Shown: positions 26,591 to 34,943 of the stretch, one piece after another
Layout: each line of letters starts with the position of its first letter
Numbering within the stretch: position 1 is the stretch's first letter
Assembly (NCBI GenBank): GCA_046153875.1
Contig: JBJXFE010000069.1
Location: 1 to 44,209, forward strand
Origin: JBJXFE01 sp046153875
Lineage (GTDB): Bacteria; Planctomycetota; Phycisphaerae; Phycisphaerales; UBA1924
DNA length: 44,209 bases
Reading direction: 5' to 3'
Program-made: the position numbers and the translations under genes
Notes under the pieces: generated by a model
What the model saw: only the letters and a program-made list of their open reading frames with translations
Database searches by the model: none
What the model was told of the DNA's origin: nothing

Positions 26591-26608
26591 CGGCGACGAG
26601 ACGCGGGT

Positions 26609-26848
26609 TCAGGCCGTGCGCACCCGCCCGGCCCCCGCCAACGCCAGCCGCTTGAGCGCGAGCAGTTGGTAGAGAGCCGACAGCCCGACAACGATGAACA
26701 CGAGGTTCGCCAGGGCAGGGCTGGCCGCCCCGACCGTATCAGAGACGAGGTCGAACGCACCGCCCGCCAGGCGGCTCACGCCGTACACGCCCCAGTTCAG
26801 CCCCCCCACGATCGTCAGGATCAGCGTCAGCACGTCGAGCGGTTTCAT
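26609..26848 (-). CDS. DUF378 small membrane protein
   Basis: A 79-residue protein matching the DUF378 family: LTLILTIVGGLNWGVYGV is the family signature in the first membrane helix, and a second helix (about 44-64) follows. GAGGAG seven bases before the ATG fixes the start. The short basic tail (KRLALAGAGRVRTA) is probably cytoplasmic. It converges with the LOG gene, 18 bases apart. Function unknown. Confidence 0.88.
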   Translation of the reverse strand: MKPLDVLTLILTIVGGLNWGVYGVSRLAGGAFDLVSDTVGAASPALANLVFIVVGLSALYQLLALKRLALAGAGRVRTA

Positions 26849-26957
26849 GTGGCACTCCTCGGCGATACGAGCGACCCGCCCACCGGGTCGTCCGCTGTAT
26901 CGCCCTGATTCCGCCGCCGGCGCCCGATCGGATTCACAATCCCGGGAACCGCTCGCG

Positions 26958-27452
26958 TCAATCCCCGTCGTCCACGCGGAGCGTCCCGAGCAGATGTGCC
27001 CGCTGTCCGACACCCTCGGGCAGCTCCAGGACGGCCGCCTCTCCGGTGCGCATCGCGGGCGCTTCCCCGCCCGGGAGCGTCACCAGCAGCGCGAGCAGGT
27101 GTTCGAGCTGCGGGTTGTGCCCGACCAGCACGAGCGGCGTGCGCCCGGCGGACGCGCCGGCCCGGCGCGCGACGAGTTCCGCCGCGGCCGCCGCGGAGTG
27201 GCCGATCTCCAGCTCCCTGGCGTGGATCAGCGGGCAGGCGAGAACTCCCACGATGATCTTGGCCGTCTCCATCGCGCGAACGTACCCACTCGAAAGAACC
27301 AACCCGGGGCGCTCACCCGGCAGGGCTTGGGCCCACTGATCGGCGAGCCAGCGGGCCTGTCGTTCACCGCGCGGGCGTAGCGCCCGGTCGCGGTCGAGGC
27401 CCGAGGCCGAGTCCCGCTCGGCCTTGCCGTGACGCACGATATACAGACGCAT
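26958..27452 (-). CDS. sixA: SixA-like phosphohistidine phosphatase
   Basis: Histidine phosphatase of 164 residues of the small SixA branch. The catalytic motif is RLYIVRHGKAERD with nucleophile His8. The second region is SSGYVRAMETAKIIVG and the late catalytic histidine lies in LVLVGHNPQLEHLL. Length fits SixA, which removes phosphate from histidine phosphotransfer domains; SixA acts on phosphorelay or phosphotransferase proteins in E. coli. CGGAGG five bases before the ATG fixes the start. No cognate histidine phosphotransfer protein is encoded in the window, so the partner is unknown. Confidence 0.88.
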   Translation of the reverse strand: MRLYIVRHGKAERDSASGLDRDRALRPRGERQARWLADQWAQALPGERPGLVLSSGYVRAMETAKIIVGVLACPLIHARELEIGHSAAAAAELVARRAGASAGRTPLVLVGHNPQLEHLLALLVTLPGGEAPAMRTGEAAVLELPEGVGQRAHLLGTLRVDDGD

Positions 27453-27534
27453 GGGGCCTCCGGGTGCGGCGGCGCTCACCGACTCCCGCCGTAGGCTCGG
27501 CTCGAACGCGCGATCAGTGTACGAGAGCGCGAGT

Positions 27535-28395
27535 TCAGTGCCCGCCACGGGGCTTCGACTCTTGAGGCACCGCCGGCGTGTCGGGCGCGGGCGTTCCGAC
27601 CGGGCCCTGCTGGTAGGGGTCGTCGGGGATCGCTTCGTTGGTGACGACCACGTCCACGCGCTGATTGAAGCTGTCGAGGGTGCGATCAAACGTGGCGGGG
27701 ATGCGCCGGTCGGAATCGCCGCACGCCACGATGCGGACCTGCGACGCCTTCACGCCCTGGGCGATGAGCGCCTCGGAGACCGCGCGGGCTCGCATGAACG
27801 ACAGGTTCATCCCCTTGTCGAACTCGTGGAACGACTCGGACGGGCTGGCGTGCCCGCGCACCTCGATGATCCACCGCAGGCCCTTGATCCGCTTGCCGAC
27901 CTCCTCCGCGGCCGCCCGCCCCCGCGTGGTCAGTCCGGTCGAGTTGTCGTCGAAGGGGACGGTGCCGCCGAGGTTGGAGTAGTCCGTGGGCCGGACGGCC
28001 TGGGCCTCGGCGCCTTCGCCGTGCTCCCCGGGCTGGCTCGACTTGCCCATCTTCTCGCGCTTCCGTCGGGCGAGCGCGCCCTCGTGCGGGTCCGCCGAGT
28101 CCATGTCAATCGGAGTGTTAAAGGCCTCGCGGATCCCGATGATGAGGTCGAGCTCGCGGTCGGTTTCGGAGGGGAAGTTCTCGTGCCCGCCGACGCCGCC
28201 GGCCGTCGGCTCTTTCATGTTCATCGCCAACAGGATGACGAAGAAGCCCATAAGCAAGGCGACGTTGTCCGCGAATGAGATAAGCCACTCGGGCGCACCT
28301 TCGTGCTCGCCCTCGGCGTGCCCGCCGCCGCCGTGGCCACCCCCGCCGTGACCGCCGGAAGCGTGCTTCTCCTCGTGCTGTTCGTGCTCGGCCAT
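27535..28395 (-). CDS. motB: MotB-like flagellar stator protein with His-rich N-terminus
   Basis: Protein of 286 residues. The single membrane helix SFADNVALLMGFFVILLAM (40-58) carries Asp43 in the place of the proton-binding aspartate. A linker leads to an OmpA-like peptidoglycan-binding domain (about 155-255, IIEVRGHASPSE ... NLSFMRARAVSEALIAQGV). The first 33 residues are unusually rich in His and Gly (HGGGGHGGGGHAEGEHEG). It follows motA by 34 bases on the same strand and should form the stator with it. An alternative is a non-flagellar ExbD/TolR-like or OmpA motor unit, since no flagellar genes are nearby. Confidence 0.88.
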   Translation of the reverse strand: MAEHEQHEEKHASGGHGGGGHGGGGHAEGEHEGAPEWLISFADNVALLMGFFVILLAMNMKEPTAGGVGGHENFPSETDRELDLIIGIREAFNTPIDMDSADPHEGALARRKREKMGKSSQPGEHGEGAEAQAVRPTDYSNLGGTVPFDDNSTGLTTRGRAAAEEVGKRIKGLRWIIEVRGHASPSESFHEFDKGMNLSFMRARAVSEALIAQGVKASQVRIVACGDSDRRIPATFDRTLDSFNQRVDVVVTNEAIPDDPYQQGPVGTPAPDTPAVPQESKPRGGH

Positions 28396-28429
28396 GGCGC
28401 GGACTCAGGAGCGGCGCGGCTCACGTCGC

Positions 28430-29212
28430 TCAGGCGGCCTGCGCGAGATTACGCCGGATGGTCTGCGGGATAAACGCCATCATCTTGTCCTGTGTGACCC
28501 GTGGGTTGTCGCCGGCCTGGATCGAGAGGATGCCCTGGAGCATCATCTCGCGGTTGACCATCTCCTCGCTGGACCGGTACGCGAGCTTGTCGCCCATCGG
28601 ACCGGCGATCGCGTTGGCGACGATCGCGCCGTACATCGTGGCCGCCACCGCCACCGCCAGCGCCGCGCCGAGCTGTCCCACGTCCGCGCTGGCGAGCTTG
28701 CCGAAGAGCCCGACCTGCCCGATGAGCGTGCCGACGAGCCCGTAGCCGGGGCCGTAGACCTTGATCAGATCGAAGAACTTCTTGCCGGCCTTGTGCCGCT
28801 CCTGCATCGCCACGAGTTCGAGCCGCAGAGTCGCCTCGATGGTCGAGGGGTCCACGCCGTCCACGGCCATCTTCAGCCCGGACGTCAGGAACGGCTCTTT
28901 GAGGTTCTCGATCTCGGCCTCGAGGGCCAGGATACCGTCCTTGCGCGCCTTCTCACTCAGGCGACCCATGAGCGTGACGACCTCGACCGCGTCCATGCCC
29001 TTGTGAAACATGAACCGCTTCACGTAGGCCGGGACCTTCTTCATCTTGTCCATGGGCAGGGCCATGAACGTGACGCTGACGCTGCCCCCGCCGACGAGCA
29101 GCACGCCCTCCATCGAGAAGAACATCATGAAGTGCCCGTGCGACACCTCGTAGAGGACAAAGCCGATGCAGGCGAGCCCGATCAAAACCCCGATGAGACT
29201 GGCTTTGTCCAC
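28430..29212 (-). CDS. motA: MotA-like flagellar stator protein
   Basis: Protein of 260 residues of the MotA/TolQ/ExbB group. It starts with the MotA-typical DKASLIGVLIGLACIG helix, has a second helix near 25-45, a cytoplasmic region with the KMAVDGVDPSTIEATLRLEL helix, and the conserved pair of C-terminal helices around PGYGLVGTLIGQVGLFGKLA and GAIVANAIAGPMGDKL. The GTG at 29212 is chosen because GGGAGG lies ten bases upstream and it gives the usual MotA N-terminus; an ATG at 29239 would add nine residues. Together with motB it should make an ion-driven stator. Confidence 0.9.
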   Translation of the reverse strand: MDKASLIGVLIGLACIGFVLYEVSHGHFMMFFSMEGVLLVGGGSVSVTFMALPMDKMKKVPAYVKRFMFHKGMDAVEVVTLMGRLSEKARKDGILALEAEIENLKEPFLTSGLKMAVDGVDPSTIEATLRLELVAMQERHKAGKKFFDLIKVYGPGYGLVGTLIGQVGLFGKLASADVGQLGAALAVAVAATMYGAIVANAIAGPMGDKLAYRSSEEMVNREMMLQGILSIQAGDNPRVTQDKMMAFIPQTIRRNLAQAA

Positions 29213-29239
29213 GGGCGAGTCGCCTCCCTGCGCACGCAT

Positions 29240-29456
29240 CGTCCGCGCCCTGCGGGGCGTTGCCGGACGGTCCGCCGTGACCGAATCGGCGCGCCGGCGG
29301 CGCGGCTGAACCCCGCGCGGTTAGCGGCCACAACCGCAACCCGACCCGCACGGCATAACCCGCACCGTCGATCGCGCCCCGCTTGAGATGAACCCGCCCC
29401 CTTGCCCGGAGAATGCCGCGACCCGCGCGGGTTATCCGACGCTCAGACCCTCCGCG
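29240..29456. other. intergenic region upstream of motA with a GC palindrome
   Basis: No gene is visible in these 217 bases. A perfect 12-base palindrome ACCCGCGCGGGT lies at 29421-29432, and a related imperfect copy (AACCCCGCGCGGTT) at about 29309-29322. Such elements could be operators for motAB, but GC-only palindromes also arise by chance in this GC-rich DNA. No convincing promoter was recognised. Confidence 0.3.
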
Positions 29457-29906
29457 TCAGACATCGACCCGCTCGAACGTCACCTTCCCGTCCCCGTGGC
29501 GGGCGTAGTACGCCTCGATCGCGTCCAGACCTGTCACCCGGTGGACGTACGCCGCGGCCCGGACGAGGTCCGCCCGCAGCACGAGCTCCAGCCGCGGCTC
29601 CTTGAGCTCCAGCCGCGTCGCGTAGAACGCGCACCCCTGGTGGGCGATCAGCACGACCCGCTTGAGGCGGTGAACTTCGACGAGGAACTTGAGCTCGTCG
29701 GCGACGCCCACCTCCTCCAGGTGCGCCTGCGGGTGCCCGGCGAGGCACGCCGGCCCGCCGGGCAGCGTCACCCGGTCGTACCGCGGCAACGAAAGACCAT
29801 GCTGCAGGAAGTCGTCGAAGTGCTCCCCGAGCCGCCCGTCCGAGCAATAGATCGCCGCGGCGTGGATGCGGGCGGCCTCGTACTTGATGCGGCTCTCGTA
29901 GTGCAT
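29457..29906 (-). CDS. small beta-carbonic-anhydrase-like protein
   Basis: Protein of 149 residues carrying the beta-carbonic anhydrase zinc site in order: Cys21 and Asp23 in YCSDGR (with Arg25), then His89 and Cys92 in AHQGCAFY. LPGGPA lies between, where the family has RNAG-like residues. It is about 50 residues shorter than usual beta enzymes and lacks the typical N-terminal helices, so it could be a minimal carbonic anhydrase or a relative with another substrate. TAGGAT nine bases upstream and no ribosome-binding site suggest a very short leader. The gene sits alone between motA and the SUI1 gene. Confidence 0.7.
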   Translation of the reverse strand: MHYESRIKYEAARIHAAAIYCSDGRLGEHFDDFLQHGLSLPRYDRVTLPGGPACLAGHPQAHLEEVGVADELKFLVEVHRLKRVVLIAHQGCAFYATRLELKEPRLELVLRADLVRAAAYVHRVTGLDAIEAYYARHGDGKVTFERVDV

Positions 29907-29915
29907 CGGGCGGGC

Positions 29916-29921
29916 ATCCTA
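29916..29921 (-). promoter_or_regulatory. -10-like TAGGAT nine bases before the carbonic-anhydrase-like start
   Basis: TAGGAT on the minus strand, nine bases before the ATG, would give a leader of about two bases. The spacing is looser than in the other members of the group. Confidence 0.3.
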
Positions 29922-29947
29922 CCAGCCGTCGGTCGTCGCGTGCGCGC

Positions 29948-30358
29948 TCACGCGCCCGCCGTCTTCGCGGGGTAGCCCAGCGACCGCAGGTGCTCGACGA
30001 CCTTGTCGCGGTGATCGCCCTGGAGTTCGACCGCGACGCCGGCGCTCTCGCCGCCGGGAGCGGCCGGGGTCTCGGTCAGCGTTCCCCCCGTGCCGAACCG
30101 CGTCTTGAGCAGCTTGAGGAACGATGCGATGTCCGGCGTTCCGTCCGGGCCGCAGCGCAGACCGCGGATGACCGTCACGGTCTTGTCGCGCCGACGTTCG
30201 CGCTGGACCCGGACCGGCTGATCCTTCGGCAGGACGACGCGGCCGATGGTCGTCGGCCCCGCTCCCGCACGAGGGCAGCGGCACTCGTCGAGCGGCTTCT
30301 CGCACCGCTCGCAGGTGACGGGCCGATCGAACGGCGTGCCGGAGAACAGGCCGGGCAT
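29948..30358 (-). CDS. SUI1/eIF1-like translation factor with zinc-ribbon N-terminus
   Basis: Protein of 136 residues. The C-terminal half is the SUI1 fold of eIF1 and bacterial YciH: TVTVIRGLRCGPDGTPDIAS, LKTRFGTGGTL, and GDHRDKVVEHLRSLGYP at the end. The N-terminus has four cysteines in CERCEKPLDECRC plus the following region, a likely zinc knuckle. YciH is thought to affect start-site fidelity and initiation under stress. TACGCT six bases before the ATG and no Shine-Dalgarno site suggest the mRNA is leaderless. This is notable for an initiation-related factor. Confidence 0.88.
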   Translation of the reverse strand: MPGLFSGTPFDRPVTCERCEKPLDECRCPRAGAGPTTIGRVVLPKDQPVRVQRERRRDKTVTVIRGLRCGPDGTPDIASFLKLLKTRFGTGGTLTETPAAPGGESAGVAVELQGDHRDKVVEHLRSLGYPAKTAGA

Positions 30359-30364
30359 GGGGAA

Positions 30365-30370
30365 AGCGTA
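30365..30370 (-). promoter_or_regulatory. -10-like TACGCT six bases before the SUI1 start
   Basis: TACGCT, six bases, ATG on the minus strand, without a ribosome-binding site. It lies in the 33-base gap after the isocitrate dehydrogenase gene and would give the SUI1 gene its own leaderless transcript. Confidence 0.45.
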
Positions 30371-30391
30371 CGGCGCGACGGCCGCGCGGCC

Positions 30392-31882
<1,491 letters not shown>

Positions 31883-31944
31883 GGTGCGGGGCTCCGGAAG
31901 CGTCGGCGGGCACCCGGCGCTGACGCGCGGGGCGTAAGGCCGAA

Positions 31945-31975
31945 AGCGTAGCACGGGGGGGCACGGGCGCGGCAA
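31945..31975 (-). promoter_or_regulatory. possible icd promoter
   Basis: On the minus strand TTGCCG (31970-31975), a 19-base spacer and TACGCT (31945-31950), preceded by TG as in an extended -10. The hexamer equals the one before the SUI1 gene. The predicted start near 31938 gives a leader of about 55 bases. The long spacer makes this a moderate call. Confidence 0.4.
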
Positions 31976-32039
31976 GGCGCGCCCGCACCAGCGCGACCGT
32001 AATCCGGAGCCCGAGCGGGGGGGCCGGCCGATCGACGCC

Positions 32040-32411
32040 AAAAACCGACGCCGGCGGCCGCTAGACCGCCGGGCCGACTGAGGTCTCTCGACCTCCTCCT
32101 GGAAAAATGCAACGGGATCCGAGGTCGGAGGCTCGATCCGCCGAATGCGGCGGCTGAGTGTTACTCCTCGGTTCCGTCCGAAGGGCCGGTCGGGCTCTCT
32201 CCTTCCCGAACGGCCAGGTCCCTCGGCCTGTCTCGTCTCTCAGGGTTTCCCCCAAGTCTCTCTCTCGTGCGCGGCCGAAGCGCACCATCCGCGGCCCGCC
32301 AGACCACGGACACTCCAGAGGTTTCATGGCAAAGGGCTGTCTCTCTTCTCCCTTATGCCACCTGCCCTCTCTCTCCTCCTCGCGGATCGAGGGCTTTCAC
32401 CCGCAACCCGC
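32040..32411 (-). ncRNA. putative structured RNA of about 370 nt (unassigned family)
   Basis: No protein gene fits this stretch between aroA and icd, yet a near-consensus promoter points into it on the minus strand. The predicted transcript has many clean hairpins. These are AAGGG/CCCTT extended by GGCA/TGCC (about 32327-32362), GTGCGC/GCGCAC (about 32265-32287), CCGCCG/CGGCGG with a four-base loop, and GAGGTC-gaga-GACCTC with a GNRA loop. Near the end comes CCGGCGG/CCGCCGG (32051-32072), with TTTTT at 32040-32044. GAGAG and GGA occur repeatedly between stems. It lacks the RNase P, tmRNA, 6S and SRP RNA hallmarks I know. It could be a free RNA or a long icd leader with an attenuator; the 3' end is uncertain because the T-run starts six bases after the last stem. 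Confidence 0.5.
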
Positions 32412-32417
32412 GCGGGG

Positions 32418-32447
32418 AAAATACCACCGCTCCATGGGGTCTGTCAA
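32418..32447 (-). promoter_or_regulatory. near-consensus housekeeping promoter
   Basis: TTGACA (32442-32447), an 18-base spacer and TATTTT (32418-32423) on the minus strand. It is the best -35/-10 match I found in the window. Transcription would start near 32411, inside the palindrome CCCGCGCGGG (32407-32416). No coding start follows for more than 500 bases. Confidence 0.65.
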
Positions 32448-32589
32448 CCGGTTCACCCCACATCGCGCAGAAAAGTATGGAACCGATCACGATTCCTTGT
32501 TTGCGCCCGAACGGATCGCCCACCGAACCCGTCCAAAGGGGCACCCGGCTTGTCCAGATTCACGCCCGAACGTCGAACACCTCCCGATC

Positions 32590-33993
32590 TCACGCCCGGA
32601 GACTGCCCAGATCGCTCCAGAAGGCTGGATACGTCTTGCCGGTGCAGCGGGGGTTGTGGATGCTCACGGCGTGCCGGCGCAGCCCCACGAGGGCAAGGGA
32701 CATCGCCATGCGGTGGTCGTCGTAGGTCTCGAACTCGACGGGGTTCACTCCCGGGCCCGTGTCGACGCCACCGGATGGTGGGGTGACGGTGATCGCGTCG
32801 GGGTCGCCGTGGACTTCGGTTTGGACGCGGACGCCGATCTTCGCCAGCTCGGCGCGGAGGGCCTCGATCCGGTCTGATTCTTTTACGCGGAGCGTGCGGA
32901 GCCCGCGGAGCACCGACGGACGAGCAGCAAACGACGCGACCACGGCCAGCGTCATGGCGGCGTCGGGCATGTCGCGCAGGTCCGCCATGACCGGGCCGAG
33001 CGTGCCCGGCCCGCGGCAGGCGATCCCCCCGGCTTCACGCCGGACCTCTACACCCATCCGCTCGATAATGTCGGGGAACTTCGCGTCGGCCTGCGGGCTG
33101 CGGTCGTCGAGCCCTTCGATGCGGCAGGCCGCGCCGGGGATGATCGCGGCGGCCGCCCAGAAGTACGTGGCGCCGGAGGCGTCGGGCTCCACGGTGTAGT
33201 CGAAGGCGGACAGGCCGGCGGCCGGGGAGGCCGGGCCGACCCGGATCACGCCCAGGTCGTTGGACGTGCGCACGGTCGCCCCGAGGCGCTCGAGCAGCCC
33301 GACGGTCATCACGACGTATGACTTGCTGGTGATCTCCCCGATGAGGCGGACGGTGAGCCCGCCCGGGAGCCAGGGCGCGGCCAGGAGCAGGGCGGAGACC
33401 ACCTGGCTGGACATGGTCGTGGGCAGAGTGACGGCCGCGCCCGCGGCGGGCGAGGCGGGCGGTGTGAGCGTGACCGGGGGGCAGCCGATGCGTCCGCGGT
33501 ACTCGGCGCGCACGCCGAGGCGCGCGAGCGCGTCCACGAGTTCGCCGATCGGGCGCTCGCGCATACGGGCGCTGCCGTCGATCGTGATCGGCACCGGGGA
33601 GAGGAGCACACCGGCCGTCAGAAACCGCGTCGCGGTGCCCGCGTTGCGCAGGTCGAGCATGACGCCGGCTCCCGGACCGATCGCTTTCGGTTGCCAGCGA
33701 CCTTCCACCCCTGTGACGCGCAGGTCGTCGCCGACGCGGGTCACCTCCGCGCCGAGCGCACGGACGGCTTCGATCATGACGGCCGCATCCTCCGCGTCGA
33801 TCAGCGGAGCGCGGAGTGTCGAGGTCCCACGCGCCAGGGCCGCGAGGAACAGCGCCCGGTTGGTCAGACTCTTGGAGCCAGGCGGACGGATGCGGGCGTC
33901 GAAAGGCCGAGTGATCGGGGTGATCGAAAACGGATCCTGGAGATCCGGCAAGGGCGATCGGCGTCCGGCGAGCGGATTGGGGGGCTGGGACAC
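32590..33993 (-). CDS. aroA: 3-phosphoshikimate 1-carboxyvinyltransferase (EPSP synthase)
   Basis: EPSP synthase joins shikimate 3-phosphate and phosphoenolpyruvate in the shikimate pathway; 467 residues. Markers are RPPGSKSLTNRALFLAALA (36-54), LRNAGTATRFL (114-124), the TMSSQVVSALLLAAPW segment, ESDRIEALRAEL and the C-terminal YDDHRMAMSLALVGL. The GTG at 33993 is taken as start: the frame runs further upstream, but that part overlaps the divergent gene, and TACCAT sits exactly six bases before the GTG. The N-terminal about 25 residues before the first domain are extra and proline-rich. The start is 43 bases from the divergent hypothetical gene. Confidence 0.94.
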   Translation of the reverse strand: MSQPPNPLAGRRSPLPDLQDPFSITPITRPFDARIRPPGSKSLTNRALFLAALARGTSTLRAPLIDAEDAAVMIEAVRALGAEVTRVGDDLRVTGVEGRWQPKAIGPGAGVMLDLRNAGTATRFLTAGVLLSPVPITIDGSARMRERPIGELVDALARLGVRAEYRGRIGCPPVTLTPPASPAAGAAVTLPTTMSSQVVSALLLAAPWLPGGLTVRLIGEITSKSYVVMTVGLLERLGATVRTSNDLGVIRVGPASPAAGLSAFDYTVEPDASGATYFWAAAAIIPGAACRIEGLDDRSPQADAKFPDIIERMGVEVRREAGGIACRGPGTLGPVMADLRDMPDAAMTLAVVASFAARPSVLRGLRTLRVKESDRIEALRAELAKIGVRVQTEVHGDPDAITVTPPSGGVDTGPGVNPVEFETYDDHRMAMSLALVGLRRHAVSIHNPRCTGKTYPAFWSDLGSLRA

Positions 33994-33999
33994 GTCCAG

Positions 34000-34005
34000 A
34001 TGGTA
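34000..34005 (-). promoter_or_regulatory. -10-like TACCAT six bases before the aroA start
   Basis: TACCAT, six bases, GTG, as before the ECF sigma factor. No Shine-Dalgarno site precedes aroA. Confidence 0.45.
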
Positions 34006-34036
34006 AGGTGTTGATGAACCTCGCGGAACTGAGTCC

Positions 34037-34471
34037 ATGATCGAGATCTTCGGAGTACTCGTCGAACCGGACGTCGAAGCGACGCGCGAGGTGTACGCAA
34101 CCTTCGAGCCGTACCGCTGCACCTGCTCGATGTGTCGGAACTTCCTCGCTGCGTGGCATCGCGTGCTGCCTCCGTCTGTGGTGCGGGTGCTCGGGCAACT
34201 CGGGATCGAGCCGACCAAGCCACACCACATCACTCACTTCGCGAGGAACAGTCCGGGCTCGCACCTGTACGAAGTCGAGTGGGCGTTCCTCGGCGGCGTG
34301 CCACCTGCGCTGAGCCAGCCCGCACCAATGGTCAAGGGGCGGGAACGCAATGAGTACGTCGGGGCCGGCGGCATTCCGTGCTCGCAGTTTGATCGCTCCG
34401 GGCGGCGATGCTCGATCTCGGTGAACTTCGACGATGTGCCGTGGCTGATCGACGAGCCTGAGCCGGATTGA
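34037..34471 (+). CDS. hypothetical protein with Cys motif
   Basis: Protein of 144 residues, no family recognised. Near the N-terminus it has YRCTCSMCRNFLAAWHRVLP, with three closely spaced cysteines, and later GGIPCSQFDRSGRRCSISVN with two more, which together could bind a metal. There is no signal peptide and no membrane segment, so it is probably cytoplasmic. It runs divergently from aroA. No ribosome-binding site or six-base-spaced -10 element is visible before the ATG. Codon use looks like its neighbours, which supports it being a real gene. Confidence 0.7.
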   Translation: MIEIFGVLVEPDVEATREVYATFEPYRCTCSMCRNFLAAWHRVLPPSVVRVLGQLGIEPTKPHHITHFARNSPGSHLYEVEWAFLGGVPPALSQPAPMVKGRERNEYVGAGGIPCSQFDRSGRRCSISVNFDDVPWLIDEPEPD

Positions 34472-34538
34472 CGGACTCAGAAACGGCCCGCACGTCGGAG
34501 CGGCACACGCCGCTTCCGTCAGGCGAGTGACGGCGGGA

Positions 34539-34883
34539 TCAGCGCGCTGAGTCTCGGCGGAAGACAGCGACGACGTCCTCGATGGGCACGACGAAGAGGC
34601 GGTTGTCGCCCTCGAAGTCCACGGGGATGGCGTGTTTGGGGTTGAAGAGCACGCGGTCGTACTTCTCGATGGGGTAGTCGTCGTCGCGATCCACCTGCGC
34701 CGAGACCGCGACGATGCGCCCCGTGAGCGTGGGGATCTCGATCTTGTCGGGGAGGTGGATGCCGGTCCTGGTCTGCTTGCGGTCCTCGTCCTTGCGGATG
34801 AGCACCCGCTTGCCGATGGGCTCGACCGTTTCGAGCGACGGCGTCGACGCCGCGGGTTTTCGCGAGGGCGATGGGCTGGACAT
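34539..34883 (-). CDS. groES: GroES-like co-chaperonin
   Basis: Protein of 114 residues with the Cpn10/GroES fold: VEPIGKRVLIRKDEDRKQTR at the start of the domain, TGIHLPDK matching the GGI(I/V)LP mobile loop, GRIVAVSAQ, YDRVLFNPKHAIPVDFEGDN and the C-terminal EDVVAVF. It is divergent in the roof loop and has a Ser/Pro-rich N-terminal extension of about 18 residues. No groEL lies next to it, unlike most bacterial groES genes. TAGAAT lies eight bases before the ATG and no Shine-Dalgarno site is seen. It may be a secondary co-chaperonin. Confidence 0.82.
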   Translation of the reverse strand: MSSPSPSRKPAASTPSLETVEPIGKRVLIRKDEDRKQTRTGIHLPDKIEIPTLTGRIVAVSAQVDRDDDYPIEKYDRVLFNPKHAIPVDFEGDNRLFVVPIEDVVAVFRRDSAR

Positions 34884-34891
34884 CCGCGGCT

Positions 34892-34897
34892 ATTCTA
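34892..34897 (-). promoter_or_regulatory. -10-like TAGAAT before the GroES-like start
   Basis: TAGAAT on the minus strand, eight bases before the ATG. The overlapping TATTCT on the plus strand (34891-34896) could serve apt, so the element may work in both directions. Confidence 0.35.
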
Positions 34898-34943
34898 GGG
34901 CGGGAGCGCGCGTCCGCGCGCCGGGCTCACCCGGGAGCACGCC

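Noticed and set aside
32061..32327. 88-codon minus-strand frame inside the aroA-icd gap
   Set aside because: No ribosome-binding site, no six-base-spaced -10 element, no recognisable motif; it lies inside the structured RNA candidate.
32040..32411. RNase P RNA, tmRNA, 6S RNA or SRP RNA as the identity of the structured RNA
   Set aside because: The length fits RNase P or tmRNA, but GAAAGTCC, the ACAGAA core, a tRNA-like end, an Ala-Ala tag frame and the SRP loop are all absent.
32145..32880. Plus-strand open frames of about 210-240 codons over the aroA-icd gap and the aroA 3' end
   Set aside because: They run antisense into aroA, have no start signal and low-complexity composition.
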